Position numbers and translations under genes: made by a program. From Zhengella sp020637775 (GTDB lineage: Bacteria; Pseudomonadota; Alphaproteobacteria; Rhizobiales; Rhizobiaceae): a DNA stretch of 64,000 nt. The notes beneath the pieces were generated by a model. That model searched no databases. It was not told the origin of the DNA and saw only the letters and a list, made by a program, of their open reading frames with translations. Positions 8,326-16,057 of the stretch are shown in pieces; positions within the stretch are counted from its first letter, which is position 1; each line of letters starts with the position of its first letter. The stretch lies in the NCBI RefSeq assembly GCF_041397485.1, contig NZ_JAWKWO010000001.1, positions 1-64,000 of the forward strand. The letters run 5' to 3'.

Positions 8326-9579
8326 ATGGGGCATGAGCAAACAGCCGATGGCAGTTTCGACGGCGCGTTGCGCCTGACCGGGCCGGCAGATGTGGCGGCG
8401 GCGGCTCGCGGTGTGCCGGCGCGCATAAAGGCAATCCTCAAGACACTGACCAGCCTGCCCTGCGGGTCGCTTGCCATCCGCATGCCGGACGGACGCGCTG
8501 TCCGGGTTGGCGGCAACGGCCCCGGCCCCGACGCCCAGGTCATCCTGCACAACTGGAACCTGCCCATGCGCGCCATCACCGGCGGCACGATCGGCGTGGC
8601 TGAAACCTACATGGCCGGAGACTGGGAGAGCCCGGACGTCACCACATTCCTCGAATTGTTCATCGTCAACACCGAGGAGGGCGAGAAACTTGCCGGAGGC
8701 TCGCCGCTGCTGACCGCGTTGCAGCGCCTGCGCCACTGGTTCAACCGGAATTCACGCACCGGATCGCGGCGCAACATTTCCGCTCACTACGATCTCGGCA
8801 ACGCCTTCTACCGGGAATGGCTCGACGAGACGATGACCTATTCCTCGGCGCTCTATGCCACGGGGGCAAACGACCTGGCGTCGGCACAGCGCGCAAAGTA
8901 CCAGGCGCTGATCGACGATACCGGCATCCGGCCCGGCGACCATGTGCTGGAGATCGGCTGCGGCTGGGGCGGTTTTGCCGAGTATGCCGGAAAGGCCGGT
9001 GCCCGCGTGACGGCGCTTACCATCAGCCGGGAACAGCATGATTTCGCGGCCCGGCGCATCCAGGAAGCCGGCCTTGGCGAGCAGGTCGAGATCCGTTTCC
9101 AGGATTACCGCGACGAGACCGGCCGCTATGACAGAATCGCCTCGATCGAGATGTTCGAGGCGGTGGGCGAGGAATACTGGCCGGTCTTCTTTTCCAAGGT
9201 GAAGGAAACGCTGAAACCGGGCGGCACCGCAGGCATGCAGATCATCACGATCAATGACGAGGCGTTTCCTCTCTACCGCAAGCGGCCGGACTTCATACAG
9301 CGCTACGTCTTTCCCGGCGGCATGCTTCCCTCGCCTTCGGAACTGGTACGCCAGGGCCGGAATGCCGGCCTTTCCTATATCAACGAGCGTCTGTTTCCGC
9401 AGGATTACGCCCGCACGCTCGCGGAGTGGCGCGAGCGTTTCCACGGCGCCTGGGAACGTGTCGCGCCGCTGGGATTCGACACCCGCTTCCGCCGGTTATG
9501 GGAATTCTATCTGCACTATTGCGAGGCCGGTTTCCGCAGCGAATATATCGATGTACGCCAGGTGGTCTACCGGTCGTGA
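8326..9579 (+). CDS. cfa: Cyclopropane-fatty-acyl-phospholipid synthase family SAM methyltransferase
   Basis: 417 residues, the usual length. The C-terminal SAM-dependent methyltransferase fold shows VLEIGCGWGGFAEYAG (SAM motif I), the preceding NISAHYDLGNAFYREWLDETMTYSSA motif typical of CFA synthases, and RIASIEMFEAVGEEYW. The N-terminal 100 residues are the less conserved lipid-binding part. It methylates double bonds of membrane phospholipid acyl chains; because it sits with an FAD oxidoreductase and DUF1365, methyl-branched or furan fatty acid formation is an alternative to simple cyclopropanation. It follows DUF1365 after 57 nt, probably in the same transcript. Confidence 0.9.
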   Translation: MGHEQTADGSFDGALRLTGPADVAAAARGVPARIKAILKTLTSLPCGSLAIRMPDGRAVRVGGNGPGPDAQVILHNWNLPMRAITGGTIGVAETYMAGDWESPDVTTFLELFIVNTEEGEKLAGGSPLLTALQRLRHWFNRNSRTGSRRNISAHYDLGNAFYREWLDETMTYSSALYATGANDLASAQRAKYQALIDDTGIRPGDHVLEIGCGWGGFAEYAGKAGARVTALTISREQHDFAARRIQEAGLGEQVEIRFQDYRDETGRYDRIASIEMFEAVGEEYWPVFFSKVKETLKPGGTAGMQIITINDEAFPLYRKRPDFIQRYVFPGGMLPSPSELVRQGRNAGLSYINERLFPQDYARTLAEWRERFHGAWERVAPLGFDTRFRRLWEFYLHYCEAGFRSEYIDVRQVVYRS

Positions 9580-9597
9580 CATTGCCGGGCGGCGCGC

Positions 9598-10071
9598 TCA
9601 AAGCAATTGCGGATCGATTCCGCGCCCTGCCCTGTCCACCACTTCGCGCAGGGCAAACGTCGAGTTGATCTTCGTGACATGGGGCAGCGCCGTCAGCCAG
9701 TCGCGGTGGATGCGTTCGTAATCCTGCAAATCCCTGGCCGCGATGCGCAGGATGTAGTCATACTCGCCGGCGACAAGAAAGCAGGCCATCACGTTCGGCA
9801 CTCTCTTGATGGCGGCCTCGAAATCGTTGAGCGTCTTCTCGAACTGGCCGGACAGCGAGATGTGAACGATGGCGGTCAGCCCGAAACCCAGCACCTTGTT
9901 GTGCAGGCGGGCGTGATAGCCACGGATCGCGCCGGTCTTCTCAAGCGCATCCAGCCGGCGCGAGCAGGCGGATTGAGACAGGCCGACCTTGTCGGCCAGC
10001 GAGGCATTGCTGATGCGCCCTTCCGCCTGGAGCGTGGACAGGATGGCAATATCAATCTTGTCTAAATTCAT
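9598..10071 (-). CDS. Lrp/AsnC family transcriptional regulator, likely regulator of ald
   Basis: About 157 residues from ATG 10071. Residues 1-50 form the AsnC-type helix-turn-helix (LDKIDIAILSTLQAEGRI, then NASLADKVGLSQSACSRRL); the remainder is the RAM effector-binding domain (AIVHISLSGQ, CFLVAGEYDYILRI). The gene is divergent from alanine dehydrogenase, the classical arrangement of AldR-type regulators that activate ald in response to alanine. No Shine-Dalgarno sequence precedes this start: a perfect palindrome TTTGCGCAAA abuts it instead, so the messenger may be leaderless or the regulator may occlude its own start. The frame stays open upstream to 10122, but only this start gives the usual family N terminus. 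Confidence 0.88.
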   Translation of the reverse strand: MNLDKIDIAILSTLQAEGRISNASLADKVGLSQSACSRRLDALEKTGAIRGYHARLHNKVLGFGLTAIVHISLSGQFEKTLNDFEAAIKRVPNVMACFLVAGEYDYILRIAARDLQDYERIHRDWLTALPHVTKINSTFALREVVDRAGRGIDPQLL

Positions 10072-10107
10072 TTGCGCAAACCATTTGCGTTGTTTCGCGT
10101 GTTTAGA
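10071..10107. promoter_or_regulatory. Candidate Lrp/AsnC operator in the regulator-ald divergent region
   Basis: A perfect 10-nt palindrome TTTGCGCAAA at 10071-10080 is followed after 3 nt by another TTTGCG half-site (10084-10089) and then TTTCGCG. Repeated half-sites of this kind between a divergent Lrp-family regulator and its target are expected operators. The first copy touches the regulator start codon, which suggests autoregulation. Binding is inferred, not shown. Confidence 0.45.
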
Positions 10108-10215
10108 ACAAGAATCCACCAATTTTTCAAGCTCTCACCCGGAACAATGCAAACCCATTCGGCGTCTGTTCAGGGACAATAAGCCGCATGTGAATTCGCC
10201 GTTGAGGAGAGCGCC

Positions 10216-11334
10216 ATGCGCATCGGTTGTCCCAAGGAAATCAAGAACCATGAATATCGTGTCGGGCTGACGCCCGGCTCGGTCCGCGAATATATTGCCC
10301 ATGGCCACGAGGTCATCGTCGAAAGCGGCGCGGGCGCAGGTATCGGGGCTGACGACAATGCCTATCGCAGCGCTGGCGCGGCAATTGCCAAGACGGCTTC
10401 CGAAGTGTTCGAGAAGGCCGACATGATCGTCAAGGTCAAGGAACCGCAGCCGTCGGAATGGGTGCAGCTTCGCGAAGGCCAGATCCTCTATACCTATCTT
10501 CACCTTGCGCCCGATCCGGAGCAGACCAGGGGGCTTCTGGAAAGCGGTGTCACCGCCGTGGCCTATGAAACGGTAACGGACGACCGCGGCGGCCTGCCGC
10601 TGCTGGCGCCGATGTCGGAAGTGGCAGGGCGTCTTGCCATCCAGGCCGGTGCCACGGCCTTGCAGAAGGCCCATGGCGGCCGCGGCGTGCTGCTGGGCGG
10701 CGTGCCGGGCGTGCTGCCGGGCAAGGTCGCGGTGATCGGCGGCGGCGTTGTCGGCCTCAATGCGGCCAAGATGGCGGTCGGCCTGGGCGCGGACGTGACC
10801 ATCATCGACCGGTCGATTCCCCGCCTGCGCCAGCTCGACGACATCTTCAACGGCCGCGTCCATACGCGCTATTCCACCGTCGAGGCTCTTGAGGAAGAGT
10901 GCTTCTCCGCCGACTGCGTGGTGGGTGCGGTTCTCATTCCCGGCGCGGCTGCGCCCAAGCTTGTCAGCCGTGAAATGCTTTCAGGCATGAAGAAGGGCGC
11001 GGTGCTGGTGGATGTGGCGATCGACCAGGGCGGTTGCTTCGAGACCTCGAAGGCCACCACCCATGCGGAACCGACCTACGAGGTCGACGGCATCATTCAC
11101 TATTGCGTGGCCAACATGCCCGGCGCGGTGCCGGTCACCTCGGCCCATGCCCTCAACAATGCCACGCTGCATTATGGTTTGCAGCTTGCCGACAAGGGTC
11201 TGAAGGCGCTGGCGGACAATCCGCACCTTCGCAACGGACTGAACGTGCATCGCGGGCGCGTGACCAACGCCCCGGTGGCCGAAGCACTGGGCCTTGAAAT
11301 GGCAGCGCCTGAACTGGCGCTCAAGGTGGCCTGA
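10216..11334 (+). CDS. ald: Alanine dehydrogenase
   Basis: 372 residues, the standard length of L-alanine dehydrogenase, which interconverts L-alanine and pyruvate plus ammonia with NAD. N terminus MRIGCPKEIKNHEYRVGLTPGSV is the family signature; also visible are ILYTYLHLAPDPEQT, the NAD-binding GKVAVIGGGVVGLNAAKMAVGLGA, and DVAIDQGGCFETSKATTH. A GAGGAG ribosome site lies about 6 nt before the start. Divergent from an Lrp/AsnC regulator and followed by a strong terminator, so it is a single-gene unit. Expected role is use of alanine as carbon and nitrogen source. Confidence 0.95.
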   Translation: MRIGCPKEIKNHEYRVGLTPGSVREYIAHGHEVIVESGAGAGIGADDNAYRSAGAAIAKTASEVFEKADMIVKVKEPQPSEWVQLREGQILYTYLHLAPDPEQTRGLLESGVTAVAYETVTDDRGGLPLLAPMSEVAGRLAIQAGATALQKAHGGRGVLLGGVPGVLPGKVAVIGGGVVGLNAAKMAVGLGADVTIIDRSIPRLRQLDDIFNGRVHTRYSTVEALEEECFSADCVVGAVLIPGAAAPKLVSREMLSGMKKGAVLVDVAIDQGGCFETSKATTHAEPTYEVDGIIHYCVANMPGAVPVTSAHALNNATLHYGLQLADKGLKALADNPHLRNGLNVHRGRVTNAPVAEALGLEMAAPELALKVA

Positions 11335-11413
11335 CGGTTCCTCCCGTCCGGCCCTTCACCTCGACCGGTGGAACCGGTCTGCGTTGCAGGCCCCGGCTTC
11401 GGGCCGGACAAAC

Positions 11414-11447
11414 AAAGGCCCGCCGATTCAATCCCGGCGGGCCTTTT
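11414..11447. terminator. Bidirectional terminator between ald and the GNAT gene
   Basis: Nine-base-pair GC stem (GGCCCGCCG / CGGCGGGCC) flanked by AAA on one side and TTTT on the other, so it can terminate both the rightward ald transcript and the leftward gene cluster ending at 11459. Confidence 0.85.
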
Positions 11448-11458
11448 CTTTCGGCCTG

Positions 11459-11968
11459 TCACTCCCAGGCCTCGATACGTTCCACCGACCATCCGACGGG
11501 TTGAAACCCGGCTTTCTGGTAAAGGAGCAGCGCGTGCGGGCTGTCCAGCGTATTGGTCTGCAGCGTGATCTTTTCAGGCTCGTGAGCGAATGCGGCATGG
11601 ACCGCCTCCGACAGGAAGTAGCGGGCAAGTCCCCTGCCCTGGAAATCCGGCAGGAGACCGAAATAGACGATCTCCGCGGCCGCCGGCATGTGCGCGCGCC
11701 CGATTTCGAAGAACCCCGCCGGCGCGCCATCGCAATAGAGCACGGTGATCTCCACGGCCTTGTCATGGATCGCTGCGCCGAGCGCGGCATCGTCCAGCCC
11801 GCGGCGCATCTGCCAGTGATGTGGCCGCCCGACCTGTTCATAGAGCCAGCGATAGAAGGCGGGCGGAATGCCGGGCGCGCGCATCAGCGCCAGACGCGGG
11901 CCGGTTGGCATGGCAACGCGTGGTGGCCGCCGCCGCATTTCCAGATGCGTGACCCGTGTTTCCAGCAT
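11459..11968 (-). CDS. GNAT family N-acetyltransferase
   Basis: About 170 residues in a single GNAT fold. The acetyl-CoA-binding motif is seen in FGLLPDFQGRGLARYFL, and the later LLLYQKAGFQPV is the usual beta-6/alpha-4 region. Acceptor unknown. The start is uncertain: ATG 11968 or GTG 11974 lie directly after the sulfurtransferase stop, and GTG 11974 has a GGGAAG site; the longer frame to 12022 would overlap the upstream gene. Last gene of a leftward run that begins at the cysteine synthase. Confidence 0.8.
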   Translation of the reverse strand: MLETRVTHLEMRRRPPRVAMPTGPRLALMRAPGIPPAFYRWLYEQVGRPHHWQMRRGLDDAALGAAIHDKAVEITVLYCDGAPAGFFEIGRAHMPAAAEIVYFGLLPDFQGRGLARYFLSEAVHAAFAHEPEKITLQTNTLDSPHALLLYQKAGFQPVGWSVERIEAWE

Positions 11969-11979
11969 CGGCACGGTGG

Positions 11980-12831
11980 TCAGCTTCCCGTTTCCACCGG
12001 CGTATCGCTGCGTCCGCCCCATTCGGTCCAGGATCCGTCGTAAAGCCGGTGATCGTCGTGGCCGGCCTGTTCCAGCGCCAGGATCAGCACCGCGGCGGTG
12101 ACGCCCGAGCCGCAGGACGTGACGACGGGACGGGACAGGTCGACGCCTGCCGCCTCGAACCGTGCCTTCAGCGCATCGGGTGCGAGCAACTTGCCGTCGC
12201 GGGAAAGATCGAGCGTGGGCACGTTGATGGCGCCAGGCATGTGGCCGGAGCGAATGCCGGCCCTTGGCTCCGGATCGGTGCCGGCGAAGCGGCCGGCCGG
12301 CCGTGCGTCGACGACCTGCGCGCTGCCCGTATCCACGATTTCACGCATCTCGTCGAAGAAGACCACTGCCGCCGGGTCGAATTGCGGCTTGAAGAAGGCG
12401 CCTGCACAATGGGTCTGCTCCGCGGTCACCGGCCGTCCCTCGCGCTTCCAGCCATCCAGCCCTCCCTCCAGGACATGCACGTCGCGGGCGCCAAACGTGC
12501 GGAACAGCCACCACACGCGCGGCGCGGAGAAGAAACCGGGGCCATCATAGACCACGATCGTGTCATGGACGGTGATGCCCATGGAACTGGCATGTCGCTC
12601 GAATTCCAGCGGCGAGGGCAGCGCGTGGGGCAAATCAACCCCCGGCTCGACAACCAGATCCTGGTCGAAAAAGACGGCGCCGGGTATGTGCGCCTCGGCA
12701 TATTCGGCCTTGGGATCGCGGTTCTGCGCCGGCAGGTACCAGGAGCCGTCGATGATGGAGAGGCCTGGCTGGCCCAACCTTTGCTGAAGCCAGTCTGCGG
12801 TCACGATCACGGGGGCTGCGTCATTGCTCAT
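11980..12831 (-). CDS. sseA: 3-mercaptopyruvate sulfurtransferase (tandem rhodanese)
   Basis: 283 residues with two rhodanese domains. The C-terminal catalytic loop reads SCGSGVTA, the signature that separates mercaptopyruvate sulfurtransferases from thiosulfate sulfurtransferases; the Cys takes the sulfur. The N-terminal half carries GSWYLPAQNRDPKAEYAEAH and HIPGAVFFDQD, typical of the group. It moves sulfur from 3-mercaptopyruvate, a cysteine breakdown product, to acceptors. Lying in the same leftward run as a cysteine synthase fits cysteine and sulfur metabolism. Only 6 nt separate it from the upstream GFA gene. Confidence 0.9.
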   Translation of the reverse strand: MSNDAAPVIVTADWLQQRLGQPGLSIIDGSWYLPAQNRDPKAEYAEAHIPGAVFFDQDLVVEPGVDLPHALPSPLEFERHASSMGITVHDTIVVYDGPGFFSAPRVWWLFRTFGARDVHVLEGGLDGWKREGRPVTAEQTHCAGAFFKPQFDPAAVVFFDEMREIVDTGSAQVVDARPAGRFAGTDPEPRAGIRSGHMPGAINVPTLDLSRDGKLLAPDALKARFEAAGVDLSRPVVTSCGSGVTAAVLILALEQAGHDDHRLYDGSWTEWGGRSDTPVETGS

Positions 12832-12837
12832 CTTGGG

Positions 12838-13314
12838 TCAATCCGTCCTGTTTGCGGTCCGCGCATGCCATTCTTCAATCGATTCGTCGGGATAGCCGTC
12901 GTGGCAGCGCGTCGGATTGGATCCCGGCTCATCCACCCATGCGGGCTTGAAGGCCAGCATGATATGCGTCGTTTCCGACGCTTTCGGCAAGGGCGTGTCG
13001 ATGGCCGAGGCGAACGGATGAACCAGGTCCGGCCAGCGCGGATCGTGCAGCCACAGCGCTGACCCGCACCCGCTGCAGAAATGCCGTTCCGCCGGGCTTT
13101 CCTCGCCATCGATCCTGGCATGGTAGACGGTTATTGCTTCGCCGCCCTCGACCGAAAGCGTCGCTGCATCGCCCTTGAGATTGATGGCATATCCGCCGCC
13201 GCCCTGCGTCTTGCGGCAGATCGAGCAATAGCAGCGCTGGTAGGGCACCGGCGTATGGCTTTCACAGCTAAAGCGCACGCGACCGCAGTGACAGGAGCCT
13301 TCCAGCCTCATCAT
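12838..13314 (-). CDS. GFA family (CENP-V/GFA domain) zinc protein
   Basis: 158 residues. Zinc-binding cysteines follow the GFA pattern: GSCHCGRVRF at residues 7-16, CYCSICRKTQGGG at about 28-40, and HFCSGCGSALW near residue 95. The family is named for glutathione-dependent formaldehyde-activating enzyme, but most members have no proven activity. It is tightly spaced (3 nt to the upstream AlaX stop, 6 nt to sseA). Two adjacent ATG codons (13314 and 13311) could serve as start. Confidence 0.85.
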   Translation of the reverse strand: MMRLEGSCHCGRVRFSCESHTPVPYQRCYCSICRKTQGGGGYAINLKGDAATLSVEGGEAITVYHARIDGEESPAERHFCSGCGSALWLHDPRWPDLVHPFASAIDTPLPKASETTHIMLAFKPAWVDEPGSNPTRCHDGYPDESIEEWHARTANRTD

Positions 13315-13317
13315 ACC

Positions 13318-14055
13318 CTACCCCGGCGCATCGCCGAACCGGATCCGGAACCGGCGGTTTTCACGCCCCTTCTTTTCGATCTTGCCGATATGGATGGCGC
13401 CAACCTCCTCTGTGGTCGACACATGCGTACCGCCGCAGGGCTGGCTGTCCACCGTGGCGTCTTCGCCGATACAGACGAGGCGGATGGTGCCCGAGCCGGA
13501 CGGCGGGCGCACGTTCTTCGACTTCACCAGGCCGGGATTGGCAGCCAGGTCGTCTTCCGAGATCAACCTTGTGAAGACAGGATGCTTGCCGTTGACGAGT
13601 TCCATCAGCCTCGCGCTGACCTCTTCCTTGGTCAGGGCGGCGTCGGGAATGTCGAAATCGACGCGGCTTTCCTCCTCGCCCACAGAAGCGCCGGTGATCG
13701 GATAGGGACAGACCACGGTGAGCAGGTGGCAGGCCGTATGCATGCGCATCAGCTTGTACCGGCGATCCCAGTCGATGTGGAGAACCAGCGCCTCACCCGG
13801 ATCCGGCACCGGCTGGCCGTTGGCCGGCACGTGGATGATCTCTTCCTTCGTCTCGCCCGTCACCGTGGCGGCGATCTCGATCATCGACCCGTCGGCCCGT
13901 TCAAGGCGCCCCGTATCGCCCGGCTGGCCGCCCGATGTGGCGTAGAAGACAGTCTTGTCGAGGATGATGCCGCCGCGTTCGTTGACGGCGGCGACCCTGG
14001 CCTCTGCCGTGGAAAGATAGGCGTCGGCCCGGAACAGGCAATCGGTCGCGCTCAT
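13318..14055 (-). CDS. alaX: Alanyl-tRNA editing protein, AlaX type
   Basis: About 245 residues, free-standing homologue of the AlaRS editing domain that deacylates mischarged Ser- or Gly-tRNA(Ala). Both zinc motifs are present: HTACH near the middle and CGGTH near the C terminus. The N-terminal part (ILDKTVFYATSGGQPGDTG) matches the barrel domain of AlaX-M. The start ATG at 14055 overlaps the stop of the cysteine synthase by 4 nt (ATGA); the longer frame upstream only reads through that gene. Tight coupling to an amino-acid synthase makes editing of a cysteine- or serine-related mischarging plausible, but this is inference. Confidence 0.9.
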   Translation of the reverse strand: MSATDCLFRADAYLSTAEARVAAVNERGGIILDKTVFYATSGGQPGDTGRLERADGSMIEIAATVTGETKEEIIHVPANGQPVPDPGEALVLHIDWDRRYKLMRMHTACHLLTVVCPYPITGASVGEEESRVDFDIPDAALTKEEVSARLMELVNGKHPVFTRLISEDDLAANPGLVKSKNVRPPSGSGTIRLVCIGEDATVDSQPCGGTHVSTTEEVGAIHIGKIEKKGRENRRFRIRFGDAPG

Positions 14056-15089
14056 TCGCCGGCATCCTCGAAGGGAACCGCGATATCGCTTGCCGCTTCC
14101 ATCCACGCCGGGTACGGCAGGTCCCTGGAGCGCAGGAAATCCGGATTGAACAGTTTCGACTGATAGCGCGTGCCGTAGTCGCACAGGATGGTGACGATGG
14201 TGTGGCCCGGGCCGAGCTCGCGGGCCAGCCGCATGGCGCCGGCAATGTTGATGCCCGATGAGCCGCCGAGGCAAAGCCCTTCTTCCTGCACGAGATCGAA
14301 GATGATCGGCAGCGCCTCGGAATCGGGGATCTGATAGGCGAAATCCGGGGTGAACCCCTCAAGGTTGCCGGTGATGCGCCCCTGGCCGATGCCTTCGGTG
14401 ATGGAGGATCCCTCCGATTTCATCTCGCCGGTCGTATAGTGGCTGTACAAGGCGGCACCCAGCGGATCGGCCAGCGCCACCTTCACGTCCGGCCGGTGCG
14501 CCTTCAGGCCGGCGGCGACACCCGCAAGCGTTCCGCCGGTTCCGACGGCGGCGACGAAACCGTCCACCTTGCCGCCGGTCTGCGACCATATTTCCTCCGC
14601 GGTGGTGGCGACATGGCCATCGCGATTGGCGATGTTGTCGAACTGGTTGGCCCAGATCGCGCCATGCGGGCTGGTGGCGGCCAGCTTTTCCGCCAGCCGT
14701 CCGGACACCTTCACGTAGTTGTTGGGATTGCGGTAGGGAACAGCGGGAACCTCGATCAGTTCAGCGCCAAGAACCCGGAGCGCGTCCTTTTTCTCCTGGC
14801 TCTGGGTTTCCGGAATCACGATGACCGTACGGTATCCCAGCGCCTTGGCGACCACCGTCAGGCCGATGCCGGTATTGCCAGCCGTGCCTTCGACGATCAG
14901 GCCGCCGGGTTCCAGCAAGCCGCGCTTTTCCGCATCGCGAATGATGAACAGTCCGGCGCGGTCCTTGACCGACTGGCCCGGATTCATGAACTCGGCCTTG
15001 CCGTAAATTTCGCAACCGGTTGCTTCCGATGCCTTGCGCAGGCGGATGAGCGGCGTGTTTCCGATACACTCAAGTACTGACGCGATCAT
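14052..15089 (-). CDS. cysK: Cysteine synthase (CysK-type, PLP-dependent)
   Basis: 345 residues of fold-type II PLP enzyme. The Schiff-base lysine lies in NPGQSVKDRAG, the substrate loop reads GTAGNTGIG (the usual TSGNTG has Ser, here Ala), and the PLP phosphate loop is GTGGTLAG. It should make cysteine from O-acetylserine and sulfide; the loop change and extra length relative to E. coli CysK (323) leave room for a different nucleophile or substrate. First gene of the leftward run; AlaX, GFA, sseA and GNAT genes follow with overlaps or gaps of a few bases. Confidence 0.87.
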   Translation of the reverse strand: MIASVLECIGNTPLIRLRKASEATGCEIYGKAEFMNPGQSVKDRAGLFIIRDAEKRGLLEPGGLIVEGTAGNTGIGLTVVAKALGYRTVIVIPETQSQEKKDALRVLGAELIEVPAVPYRNPNNYVKVSGRLAEKLAATSPHGAIWANQFDNIANRDGHVATTAEEIWSQTGGKVDGFVAAVGTGGTLAGVAAGLKAHRPDVKVALADPLGAALYSHYTTGEMKSEGSSITEGIGQGRITGNLEGFTPDFAYQIPDSEALPIIFDLVQEEGLCLGGSSGINIAGAMRLARELGPGHTIVTILCDYGTRYQSKLFNPDFLRSRDLPYPAWMEAASDIAVPFEDAGE

Positions 15090-15228
15090 GTTTTTCCCGT
15101 ATGACTCTCTCGTTGCCCGAAAGGGTATGGACCCATGCCCGGGCTTGCAAGCGGCCTTTTTGCGCTACCGTCGCGCTTTTGTGCAGTTTTTGTCTCGTTC
15201 GGGCAAAAAAGCCAGCTTGTTTTGCCTG

Positions 15229-15256
15229 TGATCCGGATTGTCTCGCCTGCCGTAAA
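15229..15256 (+). promoter_or_regulatory. Candidate RpoE/ECF11-type promoter of the ChrR-like gene
   Basis: TGATCC at 15229-15234, a 16-nt spacer, then CGTAAA at 15251-15256. This resembles the promoter recognised by the Rhodobacter singlet-oxygen sigma factor RpoE (ECF11 group, -35 TGATCC). It sits about 58 nt before the proposed start of the ChrR-like protein, the right place for autoregulation. The match is by eye only. Confidence 0.4.
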
Positions 15257-15313
15257 CCGGGACAAATGGTTCAACGCAGACAATGGCGCGGTTGCGGCCA
15301 GGGGAAACGAGAT

Positions 15314-15964
15314 TTGAACAACACGGATACACAAGAACGCATTGACGCGCTCATGGCGCGTTACGTGTCCGGGCTCTTGCCGGAGCCCGCGCGCGTGCTT
15401 GTCGATGCCCATCTGGAACTGTCGCCGGCCAATCGTGGTATCGTCACCGGCCTTGAAACGCTTGCAGGCGATGCGCTGGAGCATATACAGCCAGCGCCCC
15501 TGCATGCGGCCGATGCCTGCCTTGAAAAGATCTTCTCGTCGCCGGCCCCACAGATACGCCTTCCATCCAGGCCCCGCCCCGGCTCGCTTCTTCCGCGTGC
15601 GATCGCGGCGTTCATCGGGATGGACGAGGACGAGATCCCCTGGAAAATGAAGATGCCCGGTTTTCGCGACTACGAACTGGGCGAGATCGACGGCTGCCAT
15701 GTGGAGCTGTTCTGGATCAAGCCCGGCCGCGCCATTCCGAAGCACACCCACGAGGGGATGGAGCTTTCCCTCGTGCTCGACGGCGCCTTCAATGACGACA
15801 CGGGACGCTATGCCCGTGGCGACATCTCCGTGAACGATGAGACGGTGGATCACCGGCCCATCGCGGAGAAGACCAAGCCATGTATCGGCATGGCGGTGAC
15901 CGACGGCCCGCTGCGCCTGACAGGCTCCATCGGGCAGCGGTTATCCGACATCCTGCTGGCCTGA
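15314..15964 (+). CDS. ChrR-like cupin protein with degenerate zinc anti-sigma domain
   Basis: About 217 residues from a TTG start at 15314, which gives the ChrR length (213) and follows an AGGGG site; the frame is open upstream but would add a Cys-rich non-homologous segment. Residues 1-85 align with the ChrR anti-sigma domain, and residues 100-217 form the cupin. The four cupin ligands are kept (H144, H146, E150 in HTHEGME, and H180 in DHRP). Of the zinc ligands of the anti-sigma domain (ChrR His6, His31, Cys35, Cys38) only the second is kept (H33); the others appear as E8, S37 and N40. No ECF sigma gene is adjacent, unlike the usual rpoE-chrR pair. A sensor or regulator role in singlet-oxygen or peroxide response is inferred. 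Confidence 0.75.
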   Translation: MNNTDTQERIDALMARYVSGLLPEPARVLVDAHLELSPANRGIVTGLETLAGDALEHIQPAPLHAADACLEKIFSSPAPQIRLPSRPRPGSLLPRAIAAFIGMDEDEIPWKMKMPGFRDYELGEIDGCHVELFWIKPGRAIPKHTHEGMELSLVLDGAFNDDTGRYARGDISVNDETVDHRPIAEKTKPCIGMAVTDGPLRLTGSIGQRLSDILLA

Positions 15965-15990
15965 GGATACACAGCCAACCGCAACCTTGA

Positions 15991-16020
15991 CCCGCCGGGG
16001 AACCGGCGGGTTCTTTTTTT
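15991..16020 (+). terminator. Rho-independent terminator after the ChrR-like gene
   Basis: Perfect 8-bp stem CCCGCCGG / CCGGCGGG with a GGAA loop followed by TTCTTTTTTT. Strong terminator that separates the ChrR-like gene from the SDR gene. Confidence 0.92.
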
Positions 16021-16057
16021 CGTATGACAGGTCAGGAACAACGCGCCGGAGTCAGCC

